Positions 7,686-14,948 of a stretch of 64,000 nucleotides of DNA are shown here, piece by piece. Numbering within the stretch: the first letter of the stretch is position 1; each line of letters begins with the position of its first letter. Source of the DNA: Fibrobacter sp. (GTDB lineage Bacteria > Fibrobacterota > Fibrobacteria > Fibrobacterales > Fibrobacteraceae). The stretch spans positions 1 through 64,000 of the forward strand of contig JAKSID010000009.1 of the NCBI GenBank assembly GCA_024399035.1. Reading direction: 5' to 3'. The position numbers were made by a program, and so were the translations under genes. Under the pieces are notes generated by a model that saw only the letters and a program-made list of their open reading frames with translations, searched no databases and was not told the origin of the DNA.

Positions 7686-8969
7686 ATGAACATTCTCGTA
7701 GTTGGTAGCGGCGGTCGTGAACACGCCATCGCCCTCGCTGTTAAGAAGTCCCCCATGTGCGATTCTCTCATCTGCGCACCGGGCAATCCTGGCATGGCAA
7801 ACCTGGGCAAGTGCATCCCCGTAGATGTAGCTGACCCCAAGGCTATCGCAGACTTGGCTGTGGCAAACAATATTGATCTCGCCATCATTGGACCGGAAAT
7901 TCCTCTGGTTGCTGGCGTGGTAGATGAATTCCGCGCCCGCGGTCTTCGCGCTTTCGGTCCCACTGCAGCCGCTGCCGCTCTCGAAGGCTCCAAGGCATTC
8001 AGCAAGGACATCATGAAGAAGTACAATGTTCCTACTGCTGCTTTCGAAACCTTTACTGACCTCGCTTCCGCCAAGAAGTTCCTGGCCGAACATCCCGCTC
8101 CCATTGTGGTGAAGGCTTCCGGCCTTGCCGCTGGTAAGGGCGCCATCGTTTGCATGACCGACAAGGAAGCAAACGACGCTGTGGAAGAAATGCTTGGCGA
8201 AAAGGCTGTCTTCGGCGAATCCGGCAAGACGGTCGTGATTGAAGAATTCATGGACGGCGAAGAAGCCTCCATCTTCGTAGTTTCCGACGGCAAGGATTAT
8301 ACCATCCTCTCTTCCGCCCAGGACCACAAGCGCGTCTTCGATGACGACAAGGGCCCCAACACTGGTGGAATGGGAGCCTACTCTCCGGCACCGGTTGTGA
8401 CCGACGCTTTGCTGGACGAAGTGAAGAAGACTATTATCGAACCGACCCTCAAGGGTATGGCTGCCGAAGGCAAGCCCTACACTGGCGTGCTCTATGTGGG
8501 CATCATGGTAACAAGCAAGGGCCCGAAGGTTGTGGAATACAACTGCCGTCTGGGCGACCCGGAATGCCAGATTGTTCTGCCTCTCTATGATGGTGACGTT
8601 CTCGCTTTGTTCGATGCTGCCGAAAAGGGCGAACTGGCCAAGCTTGGCGCTCCCAAGGCTCCCAAGGGTTCCGCTGCAATCGTGGTTCTCGCAAGTGCCG
8701 GCTATCCTGGTTCCTACGAAAAGGGCAAGGTAGTTACTGGTATTGAAGAAGCCGAAAAGAACGGCGCTCAGGTTCTCCACGCCGGTACCAAGATGAATGG
8801 CTCTGACCTGGTCACCAACGGCGGCCGCGTGTTCGGTGTCGTAGGTCATGGCGCAACTCTGCAGGACGCTCTGAATGTTGCCTACGAAGCCTGCGAAAAG
8901 GTTCAGTTCGAAGGCAAGTTCTATCGTAAGGACATTGGTAAGAAGGGCTTGGCCCGTCTGGCAAAGTAG
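7686..8969 (+). CDS. purD: phosphoribosylamine-glycine ligase (GAR synthetase)
   Basis: ATP-dependent ligation of glycine to phosphoribosylamine, the second step of purine synthesis, in the cytosol. The 427-residue protein begins with the N-terminal Rossmann-like motif GSGGREHAI and contains the ATP-grasp signatures VVKASGLAAGKGA and NTGGMGAYSP. The ligand-binding stretch EYNCRLGDPECQ is also intact. Length is standard. ATG 7686 is preceded by AAAGGAAA. A TAAGTTTG box at 7656-7663 could be its -7 element. purE follows by 36 bases, so a purDE unit is likely. Confidence 0.96.
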   Translation: MNILVVGSGGREHAIALAVKKSPMCDSLICAPGNPGMANLGKCIPVDVADPKAIADLAVANNIDLAIIGPEIPLVAGVVDEFRARGLRAFGPTAAAAALEGSKAFSKDIMKKYNVPTAAFETFTDLASAKKFLAEHPAPIVVKASGLAAGKGAIVCMTDKEANDAVEEMLGEKAVFGESGKTVVIEEFMDGEEASIFVVSDGKDYTILSSAQDHKRVFDDDKGPNTGGMGAYSPAPVVTDALLDEVKKTIIEPTLKGMAAEGKPYTGVLYVGIMVTSKGPKVVEYNCRLGDPECQIVLPLYDGDVLALFDAAEKGELAKLGAPKAPKGSAAIVVLASAGYPGSYEKGKVVTGIEEAEKNGAQVLHAGTKMNGSDLVTNGGRVFGVVGHGATLQDALNVAYEACEKVQFEGKFYRKDIGKKGLARLAK

Positions 8970-9005
8970 GCCGCGCAGCTCCGCCCACACTTAAGAGGTT
9001 TTAAA

Positions 9006-9482
9006 ATGTTTAACTATACTGAAAATGCAAAGGTCGGTATCGTTGCTGGTAGCAAGAGCGACCAGGATGTTGTAGACAAGATCACCGCCGTGCTGGATAG
9101 CTTCGGCATCAAGTGGGAATTGAACATTCTCTCCGCACACCGTACTCCCAACGCTACTGCAAAGTACGCCAAGGAAGCTGCTGACCGCGGTCTCCAGGTC
9201 ATCATCGGTGTTGCTGGTCTCGCCGCCGCTCTTCCGGGCGTGCTGGCTGCACACACCATTCTCCCCGTGATCGGTCTGCCCTGCGCTGGCGGTCCCCTGA
9301 ACGGTGTTGACGCTCTCCACTCCATCGTCCAGATGCCCGGTGGCATTCCCGTTGCAACCGTGGGTATCGGTAACGGCAAGAACGCCGGCTACCTGGCTGC
9401 CCACATTGTTGCTCTCTCCGATCCGGAAGTCAAGGCTAAGCTCATCCAGTACCGCAAGGACCTGGGCGATATCGAAGGTTAA
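9006..9482 (+). CDS. purE: N5-carboxyaminoimidazole ribonucleotide mutase
   Basis: Class I PurE converts N5-CAIR to CAIR in purine synthesis. The 158-residue protein shows the substrate-binding GSKSDQD near the N-terminus, the SAHRTP loop holding the catalytic histidine, the VAGLAAALPG glycine-rich loop, and PVIGLPCAGG. AAGAGG precedes ATG 9006. The TAA stop overlaps the next ATG by one base (TAATG), so the downstream DUF3108 gene is probably translated by coupling. PurK, its usual partner, is not in the window. Confidence 0.95.
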   Translation: MFNYTENAKVGIVAGSKSDQDVVDKITAVLDSFGIKWELNILSAHRTPNATAKYAKEAADRGLQVIIGVAGLAAALPGVLAAHTILPVIGLPCAGGPLNGVDALHSIVQMPGGIPVATVGIGNGKNAGYLAAHIVALSDPEVKAKLIQYRKDLGDIEG

Positions 9483-10288
9483 TGGTCGCTGTTTCTAAAA
9501 CAATGCGTATACTGGTTGCCGCTGTTGCGATGCTTGTCGCGACGGCGGTTTTCCCCTGTATCTCTTTTGCAGGCGAACCCACGGGTCTGCCCGAGGTGAC
9601 TGCTCCCTGGATGAAGGGTGAACGCTTGGACTTTAGATTGAGCTGGGGACCGGTTACTGCCGGTACTGCCACGTTGCAGGTAAAGCCTGCCAAGGACGGC
9701 AAGACCGAATTCTACACCTTGGCCCATGATCACGGAACCTTCAAAAGCCTCTATCCCGTGGCCGACACCATCTACACCCGTGTCCGCAACAAAGGACTGA
9801 TGACCGAAGTCTTTACGAAGACGCTTCACGAGGGTAGCTACCACAACAAGTCCGTAATTCGCTTCGACCGCAAGGGCGAAAAGGCCTGGCTTTCTGATAC
9901 GGTGTTTCTGGATCCGGTAAAACGTACGGTAAAGCGTTCTGCAGACACTGTGGTTTCTATCCGTGGAATGGAACACAGCATTATGTCCGCCTTCTACTTC
10001 GTGCGCACCATCCCGCTTTCTGTGGGTGATACCACCAAGTTCTCTGCGGTCAGCGGAAAAAAGCGTTATGAACTGAAAGTGGTGACCCATGGTCGTGAAA
10101 AGATGAAGACGGTCCTGGGGGAGGTGAACACCGTAAAGGTGGAACCCATGCTGGACGGAGATGGCATTTTCGTTTCAAAAGGCCGAATTTTCATATGGCT
10201 GACCGATGACGAACGACGAATCCCGGTACTTATGGAGTGCGAAATTGCCGTGGGCTCTATCAAAGCCAAGCTAATTTCCGCAAAATAG
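9482..10288 (+). CDS. DUF3108-family exported protein
   Basis: A 268-residue protein with an N-terminal signal peptide (hydrophobic about residues 8-28, FPCISFAG) and a DUF3108-like body: G-E-x-L-D-F near the start, an alternating beta pattern through the middle and a WLTDD-x-RRIPVLME strand near the end. Members are predicted periplasmic or outer-membrane-associated beta-rich proteins of unknown function. The start at 9482 shares one base with the purE stop; ATG 9503 (MRILVAAVA) is an alternative that gives a more typical signal peptide. It is cotranscribed with purE by spacing, without an evident functional link. Confidence 0.8.
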   Translation: MVAVSKTMRILVAAVAMLVATAVFPCISFAGEPTGLPEVTAPWMKGERLDFRLSWGPVTAGTATLQVKPAKDGKTEFYTLAHDHGTFKSLYPVADTIYTRVRNKGLMTEVFTKTLHEGSYHNKSVIRFDRKGEKAWLSDTVFLDPVKRTVKRSADTVVSIRGMEHSIMSAFYFVRTIPLSVGDTTKFSAVSGKKRYELKVVTHGREKMKTVLGEVNTVKVEPMLDGDGIFVSKGRIFIWLTDDERRIPVLMECEIAVGSIKAKLISAK

Positions 10289-10326
10289 TCCAAAAATGCG
10301 TATAAACCAACATTTTACAAGAACTT

Positions 10327-10358
10327 TTTGAAAAAAAACTCTGATAATAAGTTATATT
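10327..10358 (+). promoter_or_regulatory. possible promoter of the acidic outer-membrane protein gene
   Basis: TTTG (10327-10330) and TATATT (10353-10358) are 22 bp apart, close to the -33/-7 spacing seen elsewhere in the window. The start codon lies 32 nt beyond. Confidence 0.35.
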
Positions 10359-10389
10359 CCCTTTGAGATTATATAATCTGAGGCTTTTG

Positions 10390-11388
10390 ATGATTAAGAA
10401 AATTCTTTTGACAGTATGCCTGACCGCTTTCTTGGCTTGGGCTCAGGATGATGAAGACGATGATGAAGGCTTCGTTTCTGCACCCGCTGCAGCCGAAGTT
10501 GAAGCCCCCGAAGATGACGATGAATGGGCATCCGCACCGTCTGGCGGTTCTACTGCCACTATGGACGAAGGCAACGAAGCCTCCGAAGACTTTAACGAAG
10601 GTGGCCTGACCTCTGCACAGCGTCAGGAACGTATCGACCGTAAAAAGTTTGAAGAAGAACAGCGTTTGGACGAATATGCAAACTCCGAACGTCGTCGTGA
10701 CTGGCTCCGTAACCGTCTGATGCTTCAGATCGGTATGGGTTCCCGTTACTCCTTCATGGGCGCAACCGGTATGGGCATGAGCTTCGGTATCGGTGCTGAA
10801 TATATTCTCCCGCAGGTCTTGCTGCCGATCCACTTTGGTGTCTATGGCTCTTACGGTTTCCTCCCCAAGGGTGATGACAGTGACGAAGAGGAATACTCCC
10901 TGGAAGGTGGTTCCGGTTATAAGGTTGGTGTGAACATGTATTTGTTCCCCAAGAACCCGCTCCACTTGGGCCTTTCCTTCTCCTACGGTACCGTTTACTT
11001 TGATCACGACGTCGAACCGGACAAGACCACTGGTGTTCGTTCTTTGATTGCAGTTAATGGTTACCAGGCAGACATTTTGATTTCCTACCTCACCAACGAA
11101 TGGTACTATCTGCAGTTCTCCGTTGGTATGTACTATGCTCCGGTTCTTGCAAAGACTGGTGCCGAAAACCCCAGCTTCCGTCCGAAGGCAAACTCTAATA
11201 CCGATGCCGTGGTGGAATACGTTTCTCGCGTCGTGAACAAGGAAGGCGAAGAAGGTATGAGCAAGCAGGGTATCGTATTCGGTATCGCTATCGGTTACGC
11301 TCTGCCGGAACTCTTCCCGGATGACACCGAAAAGCGTCGTCGTGAACGTGAAAAGGCTCGCGCCCGTTCTGGCGCTGCTGGTCGCTAA
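10390..11388 (+). CDS. probable outer-membrane beta-barrel protein with acidic N-terminal region
   Basis: A 332-residue exported protein. A signal peptide (about 1-18, ending AWA) is followed by a strongly acidic Asp/Glu/Ala/Pro linker to about residue 75 and a charged helical stretch. From about residue 115 the sequence alternates in the way of membrane beta strands, rich in glycine, tyrosine and phenylalanine (GMGMSFGIGAEY, LGLSFSYGTVYF, WYYLQFSVGMYY). The C-terminus is a very basic, helical RRRER tail after a short acidic patch, unusual for a barrel that normally ends on an aromatic residue. I do not recognise the family. ATG 10390 is preferred over the TTG at 10363 because it leaves a clean signal peptide. 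Confidence 0.6.
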   Translation: MIKKILLTVCLTAFLAWAQDDEDDDEGFVSAPAAAEVEAPEDDDEWASAPSGGSTATMDEGNEASEDFNEGGLTSAQRQERIDRKKFEEEQRLDEYANSERRRDWLRNRLMLQIGMGSRYSFMGATGMGMSFGIGAEYILPQVLLPIHFGVYGSYGFLPKGDDSDEEEYSLEGGSGYKVGVNMYLFPKNPLHLGLSFSYGTVYFDHDVEPDKTTGVRSLIAVNGYQADILISYLTNEWYYLQFSVGMYYAPVLAKTGAENPSFRPKANSNTDAVVEYVSRVVNKEGEEGMSKQGIVFGIAIGYALPELFPDDTEKRRREREKARARSGAAGR

Positions 11389-11442
11389 TCCCGCGAGAAC
11401 AACGCACGAAATCGGCTAGCGATTTTTCGCAATTCAGATATT

Positions 11443-11474
11443 AAAAAAGACCGCTGTAGAAAGCGGTCTTTTTT
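11443..11474. terminator. bidirectional intrinsic terminator
   Basis: AAGACCGCT (11447-11455) pairs with AGCGGTCTT (11462-11470), flanked by A6 on one side and T6 on the other. It can end the plus-strand gene and the minus-strand tRNA-Arg transcript. Confidence 0.85.
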
Positions 11475-11483
11475 GTGCTTAAA

Positions 11484-11555
11484 TACCCATGTCCGGAATC
11501 GAACCGGAATAACTCCCTTCGGAGGGGAGGACACTATCCATTGTGATACACGGGC
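11484..11555 (-). tRNA. tRNA-Arg (anticodon CCG)
   Basis: Folds as a cloverleaf on the minus strand. The acceptor GCCCGTG pairs with CATGGGT (two G-U pairs), the anticodon stem CTCCC/GGGAG encloses loop CTCCGAA with anticodon CCG, and the T arm TCCGG/CCGGA has loop TTCGATT. The discriminator is A and CCA is not encoded. It reads CGG codons and sits between rimO and a shared terminator. Confidence 0.88.
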
Positions 11556-11561
11556 AAAATC

Positions 11562-12875
11562 TTAAAGCAACCGTACGGTCAGTTCGTGGGGCTCTGCGTC
11601 AACAACCAAAGCCTGGCGGAACGTTCCAACTTCGCCGTCGCCTTCCAGCACCTTCACGATGTCGTCGGTGTCCAGGGAGTTGCCTTCGGTGCGGCCGTAG
11701 AAATGGTATTCGCTATCTTCAGCGACTTCGTCCAGGATCACTGTGACGGTCTTGCCGATCATTTCTTCGGCCCGTTCTGCAGCCAGTTCTTCCTGGAAGT
11801 CGGTGATGGCATCAAGGCGGGCGCGTGCATCGCTTTCGTCCACGGGAGCAAGCTTCTTCATGGACATAACCGGAGTGCCTTCTTCGGGGCTGAACACAAA
11901 ACCGCCCAGGTGTTCGAACTTGATTTCCTGAAGCAAGTCCATCAGGTCTTCGAAGTCCTCGTGAGTTTCACCGGGGAAACCAACCAGCACGGTAGTACGC
12001 AAGGTGACGTTGGGCAACTTTGCGCGGATCTTGCGAAGGATGTCGCGGAGTTCCTGGCGGGTGTACTTGCGGAGCATGTTCTTCAGCACGCTGTCGCTGC
12101 TATGCTGGATAGGCATGTCGATGTACTTCACCAGTCGCGGTTCGTTCGCCATCAGGTCCAGCAGTTCATCGTCGATGAATGCGGGGTACCAGTACAGCAT
12201 GCGGATCCAAGGAATGTTGGTCTCGGCAAGAATGGCCTTCAGCAATTCCGTCAAGGTTTCGCTCTTGTTCTTCTTTTCGCGGCCGAAGTAAGTGGTGTCC
12301 TGGGCGATGAGGGTCAGTTCCTTAATGCCCTGGGCTTCCAGTTCCTTGGCTTCCTTCACCAGTTCCTTGATGGAAACAGACTTCTGGAGGCCGCGGATAT
12401 TGGGAATGGCGCAGTAGGCGCAACGTCGGTTGCAACCTTCGGCAATCTTCAAGTAGGCATGGTGGGGCAGGCCGCCCAAGTTCAAGCGGGGCAGCTTGTC
12501 CGGATTGCAACCGGCAGGTTGGTCGATGCCCATTTTTGCCAGGAGTTCGCCGGGCTTGTAGGTGCCGACCCAGTAGTCCACTTCGGGAATTTCTTTTTCA
12601 AGTTCTTCGTTGTAGCGCTTGCTAAGGCAACCTGCTACGATAAGCTTTTGCTTAGCCTTTTTGCCTTTCACGTGGGAGAGGATGGCGTTGATGGATTCTT
12701 CCTTGGCGGCTTCGATAAAACCGCAGGTGTTCACCAGGATAAAGTCTGCCTTGGCGGCGGTGTCCGTAGTCTGGAAACCGGCGTTCAGCATTTCGCCAAC
12801 CAGGCGTTCTGCGTCGACCTGGTTCTTTGAACAACCCAGGTGGACAACGAAAATTTTAGGCTTTTTTGTAGGCAT
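11562..12875 (-). CDS. rimO: ribosomal protein S12 methylthiotransferase
   Basis: Radical-SAM enzyme that adds a methylthio group to an aspartate of ribosomal protein S12. The product (437 residues from ATG 12875) carries the N-terminal UPF0004 domain with LGCSKNQVDAE, the RimO-type version of that motif. The radical-SAM cluster C148-x3-C152-x2-C155 is followed by AIPNIRG, again RimO rather than MiaB, and a C-terminal TRAM domain is present. A TTG at 12881 could extend it by two residues. There is no Shine-Dalgarno; TATATT (12882-12887) ends exactly 6 nt before ATG, predicting transcription from the A of the start codon. tRNA-Arg is 6 bp downstream and may be cotranscribed. Confidence 0.94.
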   Translation of the reverse strand: MPTKKPKIFVVHLGCSKNQVDAERLVGEMLNAGFQTTDTAAKADFILVNTCGFIEAAKEESINAILSHVKGKKAKQKLIVAGCLSKRYNEELEKEIPEVDYWVGTYKPGELLAKMGIDQPAGCNPDKLPRLNLGGLPHHAYLKIAEGCNRRCAYCAIPNIRGLQKSVSIKELVKEAKELEAQGIKELTLIAQDTTYFGREKKNKSETLTELLKAILAETNIPWIRMLYWYPAFIDDELLDLMANEPRLVKYIDMPIQHSSDSVLKNMLRKYTRQELRDILRKIRAKLPNVTLRTTVLVGFPGETHEDFEDLMDLLQEIKFEHLGGFVFSPEEGTPVMSMKKLAPVDESDARARLDAITDFQEELAAERAEEMIGKTVTVILDEVAEDSEYHFYGRTEGNSLDTDDIVKVLEGDGEVGTFRQALVVDAEPHELTVRLL

Positions 12876-12888
12876 GGGCAAAATATAG

Positions 12889-12910
12889 AAAAGACCCGCC
12901 GAGGCAGGTC
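12889..12910 (-). terminator. terminator of the SPOR lipoprotein gene
   Basis: On the minus strand GACCTGCC and GGCGGGTC form an 8-bp stem (minimal loop) followed by TTTTC. The rimO promoter box begins directly after it. Confidence 0.6.
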
Positions 12911-12935
12911 CTTAGATTTTATTGATGGAAAAAGA

Positions 12936-13823
12936 TTATTCCCAGTCGTCGTCCAGGTCATCTGCGGGAGCAGGTGCTGCCGGAGCGGCGGGAGCTGCCG
13001 GTGCTGCGGGAGCCGGTGCGGGTTCAGCCTTGGGGGCCGGAGCAGGAGCCGGAGCCGGTGCGGGTTCAGCCTTGGGGGCCGGAGCAGGAGCCGGAGCCGG
13101 TGCGGGTTCGGCCTTGGGGGCCGGTGCAGGAGCAGGAGCCGGAGCGGGTTCAGCCTTGGGGGCCGGTGCAGGAGCAGGAGCCGGGGCGGGTTCAGCCTTG
13201 GGAGCCGGTGCCGGTGCTTCTTCGACTTCTTCCTCTTCTTCTTCTTCGGAATCGCTGCCAGCGGGGTTGCCGACTTCGTCGTTCTTGGTCTTATCAACCC
13301 ACCAGCCATAGTTCAGCGGGCTAAGAATTTCCTTACCGTAGGTCTGTGCGTCTGCGGAGCTGCCGAAGTAGCCAACGCGGATGCGGTAGTAGGTGCCTTC
13401 CAGTTCGCCCGGGTTTTCAACGGAAGCGATGTAAGCCTTGACGTTGCTTTCGGCCAACTTGCTGACGATTGCGTCTGCAGCCTTCTTGGAGGACTGGATG
13501 CTAACCTGAATGACATATTCGCCACTTTCCAGGGGCTTTACGCTGCCGGCTGCTGCCTTGGGGGCTTCTGCTGCGGGTGCTTCTGCCTTGGCAGGTTCAT
13601 CCTTGGTGGCGCTGAGGGACTGGATGGGAACCAACTGGGGTTCTTCTGCTGCAGGCTTGACTTCTTCGGCCTTGGGGGCTGTTTCGTCTGCTGCCTTGGG
13701 GACTGCCGGGGCGATCTTGGCCGGTTCCATCTGGGGAACCAGGTCTTCTTCTTCGTTGCAAGCCACAAACAGAGAGCAGGCCAGCACGATGGAGCTCAAA
13801 GATAAAGCAGAAAAGGATTTCAT
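12936..13823 (-). CDS. SPOR-domain lipoprotein with Ala/Pro-rich repeats
   Basis: A 295-residue envelope protein. The N-terminus looks like a lipoprotein signal with two possible modified cysteines, C16 (VLAC) and C22 (FVAC). A Pro/Ala/Glu-rich linker follows. A SPOR domain at about 97-175 (YVIQVSI start, YYRIRVGYF in the middle) would bind peptidoglycan stripped of stem peptides, as at division septa. Residues about 201-269 are 14-residue repeats of the form APKAEPAPAPAPAP, and the protein ends in the acidic DDLDDDWE. GGAG precedes ATG 13823; the longer frame from 13913 lacks a ribosome site. The SPOR fold is clear and a septal role is likely but inferred. Confidence 0.8.
   Translation of the reverse strand: MKSFSALSLSSIVLACSLFVACNEEEDLVPQMEPAKIAPAVPKAADETAPKAEEVKPAAEEPQLVPIQSLSATKDEPAKAEAPAAEAPKAAAGSVKPLESGEYVIQVSIQSSKKAADAIVSKLAESNVKAYIASVENPGELEGTYYRIRVGYFGSSADAQTYGKEILSPLNYGWWVDKTKNDEVGNPAGSDSEEEEEEEVEEAPAPAPKAEPAPAPAPAPAPKAEPAPAPAPAPAPKAEPAPAPAPAPAPKAEPAPAPAPAPAPKAEPAPAPAAPAAPAAPAAPAPADDLDDDWE
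13017..13220 (-). repeat. 42-bp coding minisatellite in the SPOR lipoprotein gene
   Basis: Four full 42-bp units (13017-13058, 13059-13100, 13101-13142, 13143-13184) and a partial fifth differ by only a few bases. Each encodes 14 residues, so copy-number change keeps frame. The first two units are identical. Confidence 0.9.
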
Positions 13824-14021
13824 CCAAATCTCCAGTTTTTTAATGAAAAATGCAAAAACAAGGTGATGTTTCTTAGATACAAAAAATATACATAAGTCTT
13901 TGATATTCCGCAAGTTATAAAAATAAAAACCACGATTTTTTTGTTACCCTTGACGGAATTCACACGAATAAATATATTTGGCTATCCAAATTTGATTTTT
14001 TAACTTAACCAAAGGATTATC

Positions 14022-14231
14022 GTGATCGGCGTTATTGTTAAGTCCAACGAACCTTTCGAACGCGCTCTCAAGCGTTTCACCAAGTCTTGCGAAAAGAACG
14101 GCATCATTTCCGATGTCAAGAAGCGTCAGCGCTTCGAAAAGCCTTCTGAAGAAAAGAAGCGCATCGAAACTGCTGCTCGTCGCAAGCGCTTGAAGGAAAT
14201 CGCTGACCAGAACCGTAAGCGTCTCTACTAA
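14022..14231 (+). CDS. rpsU: 30S ribosomal protein S21
   Basis: Small basic protein of the 30S platform. The 69-residue product starts with GTG 14022 and reads VIVKSNEPFERALKRFTKSC, with the basic helical RRKRLKEIADQNRKRLY tail typical of S21. AAAGGA (14011-14016) precedes the GTG. A yqeY-family gene follows, the same order as the rpsU-yqeY pairs of many bacteria. The intergenic DNA upstream (13824-14021) is AT-rich and divergent from the SPOR gene; I see no sharp promoter in it. Confidence 0.95.
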   Translation: MIGVIVKSNEPFERALKRFTKSCEKNGIISDVKKRQRFEKPSEEKKRIETAARRKRLKEIADQNRKRLY

Positions 14232-14290
14232 TTTGGCCGCCCGGACTCCGGGTTCCAATTAGACGCTACAAGCGAAACTTTCTACTTTAT

Positions 14291-14317
14291 GAGTCGCTGA
14301 CCAATGGTCGGTGACTC
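14291..14317 (+). terminator. hairpin after rpsU, possible terminator or attenuator
   Basis: GAGTC-GC-TGACC and GGTC-GGT-GACTC arms pair across AAT. The nearest T-run (eight T at about 14335) is 18 nt downstream, so termination is uncertain. Confidence 0.35.
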
Positions 14318-14341
14318 ATTAGGTGTTTATAGCATTTTTTT

Positions 14342-14393
14342 TGTCATCCCGGCCACCGGTAAACTGTCATCCCGGCCGCCGAGCCGGGATCAC
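14342..14393 (+). repeat. two copies of the dispersed GTCATCCCGG repeat
   Basis: TGTCATCCCGGCCACCGG is followed by CTGTCATCCCGGCCGCCGA and GCCGGGATC. The second copy forms an ATCCCGGC/GCCGGGAT hairpin. They lie 18 bp before yqeY. Confidence 0.7.
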
Positions 14394-14410
14394 CATGAAG
14401 GAAGTAAAAA

Positions 14411-14881
14411 ATGGCAAGTGCATTGCTTACTCGAATTCTCGACGACGTCAAGGCCTCTATGAAGGCTCATGACTCCGAAACCCTTAGCGTTCTTCGTACC
14501 CTTCATTCCGACATCAAGAACGAAGCTATGAAGTCTGGCGCAACTCCCGCCCAGATTACCGACAGCATTACCGACGAAATGTGCGTCGACGTGCTGGCCA
14601 AGAGTGTCAAGCAGAAGCAGGAAGCCATTGAAATCCTCAAGAAGGGTGGCTTTGAAGACAAGATTCCGGCCGAAGAAGCTGTCATCGCTATCTACAAGAA
14701 GTACATGCCTGCCGAAATGACCGAAGACGAAGTGAAGGCTCTCATTGCCGAAATCAAGGCTGCTACTGGCGCCTCTTCTCCCAAGGACATGGGCAAGATC
14801 ATGAAGGAACTTCAGCCCAAGGTCAAGGGCCGCTTCGATGGTAAGAAGGTCAGCGCCCTGGTCCAGGAAGCCCTGAAGTAG
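14411..14881 (+). CDS. yqeY: GatB/YqeY-family protein
   Basis: A 156-residue protein of the YqeY group, homologous to the tRNA-binding C-terminal domain of the GatB amidotransferase subunit. The N-terminal helix with VLRTLHSDIKNEAMK is typical, as are QKQEAIEILKKGG, the KKYMPAEMTEDEV turn and the SPKDMGKIMKELQPKVKGR block. The molecular role is not firmly established; a tRNA-related function is usually inferred. Position next to rpsU supports the assignment. ATG 14411 is preceded by GGAAG. Confidence 0.9.
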   Translation: MASALLTRILDDVKASMKAHDSETLSVLRTLHSDIKNEAMKSGATPAQITDSITDEMCVDVLAKSVKQKQEAIEILKKGGFEDKIPAEEAVIAIYKKYMPAEMTEDEVKALIAEIKAATGASSPKDMGKIMKELQPKVKGRFDGKKVSALVQEALK

Positions 14882-14883
14882 TG

Positions 14884-14947
14884 ATTAGTAAACAGTGGTT
14901 AGTAAACAGGAATCTCTAACCACCAACCACTAACCACTAACCACTGC
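14884..14947. repeat. CTAACCA/TGGTTAG short repeats between yqeY and the regulator gene
   Basis: TTAGTAAACAGTGGTTAGTAAACAG is followed by CTAACCACCAACCACTAACC and CACTAACCACT. The 7-bp unit ACTAACC is repeated in tandem, and the two halves are partly inverted so that AGTGGTTAGT can pair with ACTAACCACT. A similar array precedes tyrS. Confidence 0.7.
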
Positions 14948-14948
14948 T

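Noticed and set aside
7545..8990. Minus-strand frame of 481 codons over purD
   Set aside because: purD on the plus strand is complete with all motifs; the reverse frame is His/Ser-rich and featureless.
11562..12875. Assignment of this gene as miaB
   Set aside because: The N-terminal LGCSKNQVDAE and post-cluster AIPNIRG are of the RimO type; MiaB has different residues at both places.
13017..13220. Possible CRISPR array
   Set aside because: The units are contiguous and coding, with no unique spacers between repeats and no cas genes in the window.
12922..13311. Plus-strand Ala/Gly-rich frame over the SPOR gene
   Set aside because: It is the reverse reading of the 42-bp minisatellite; the minus-strand frame has a lipoprotein signal, ribosome site and SPOR domain.
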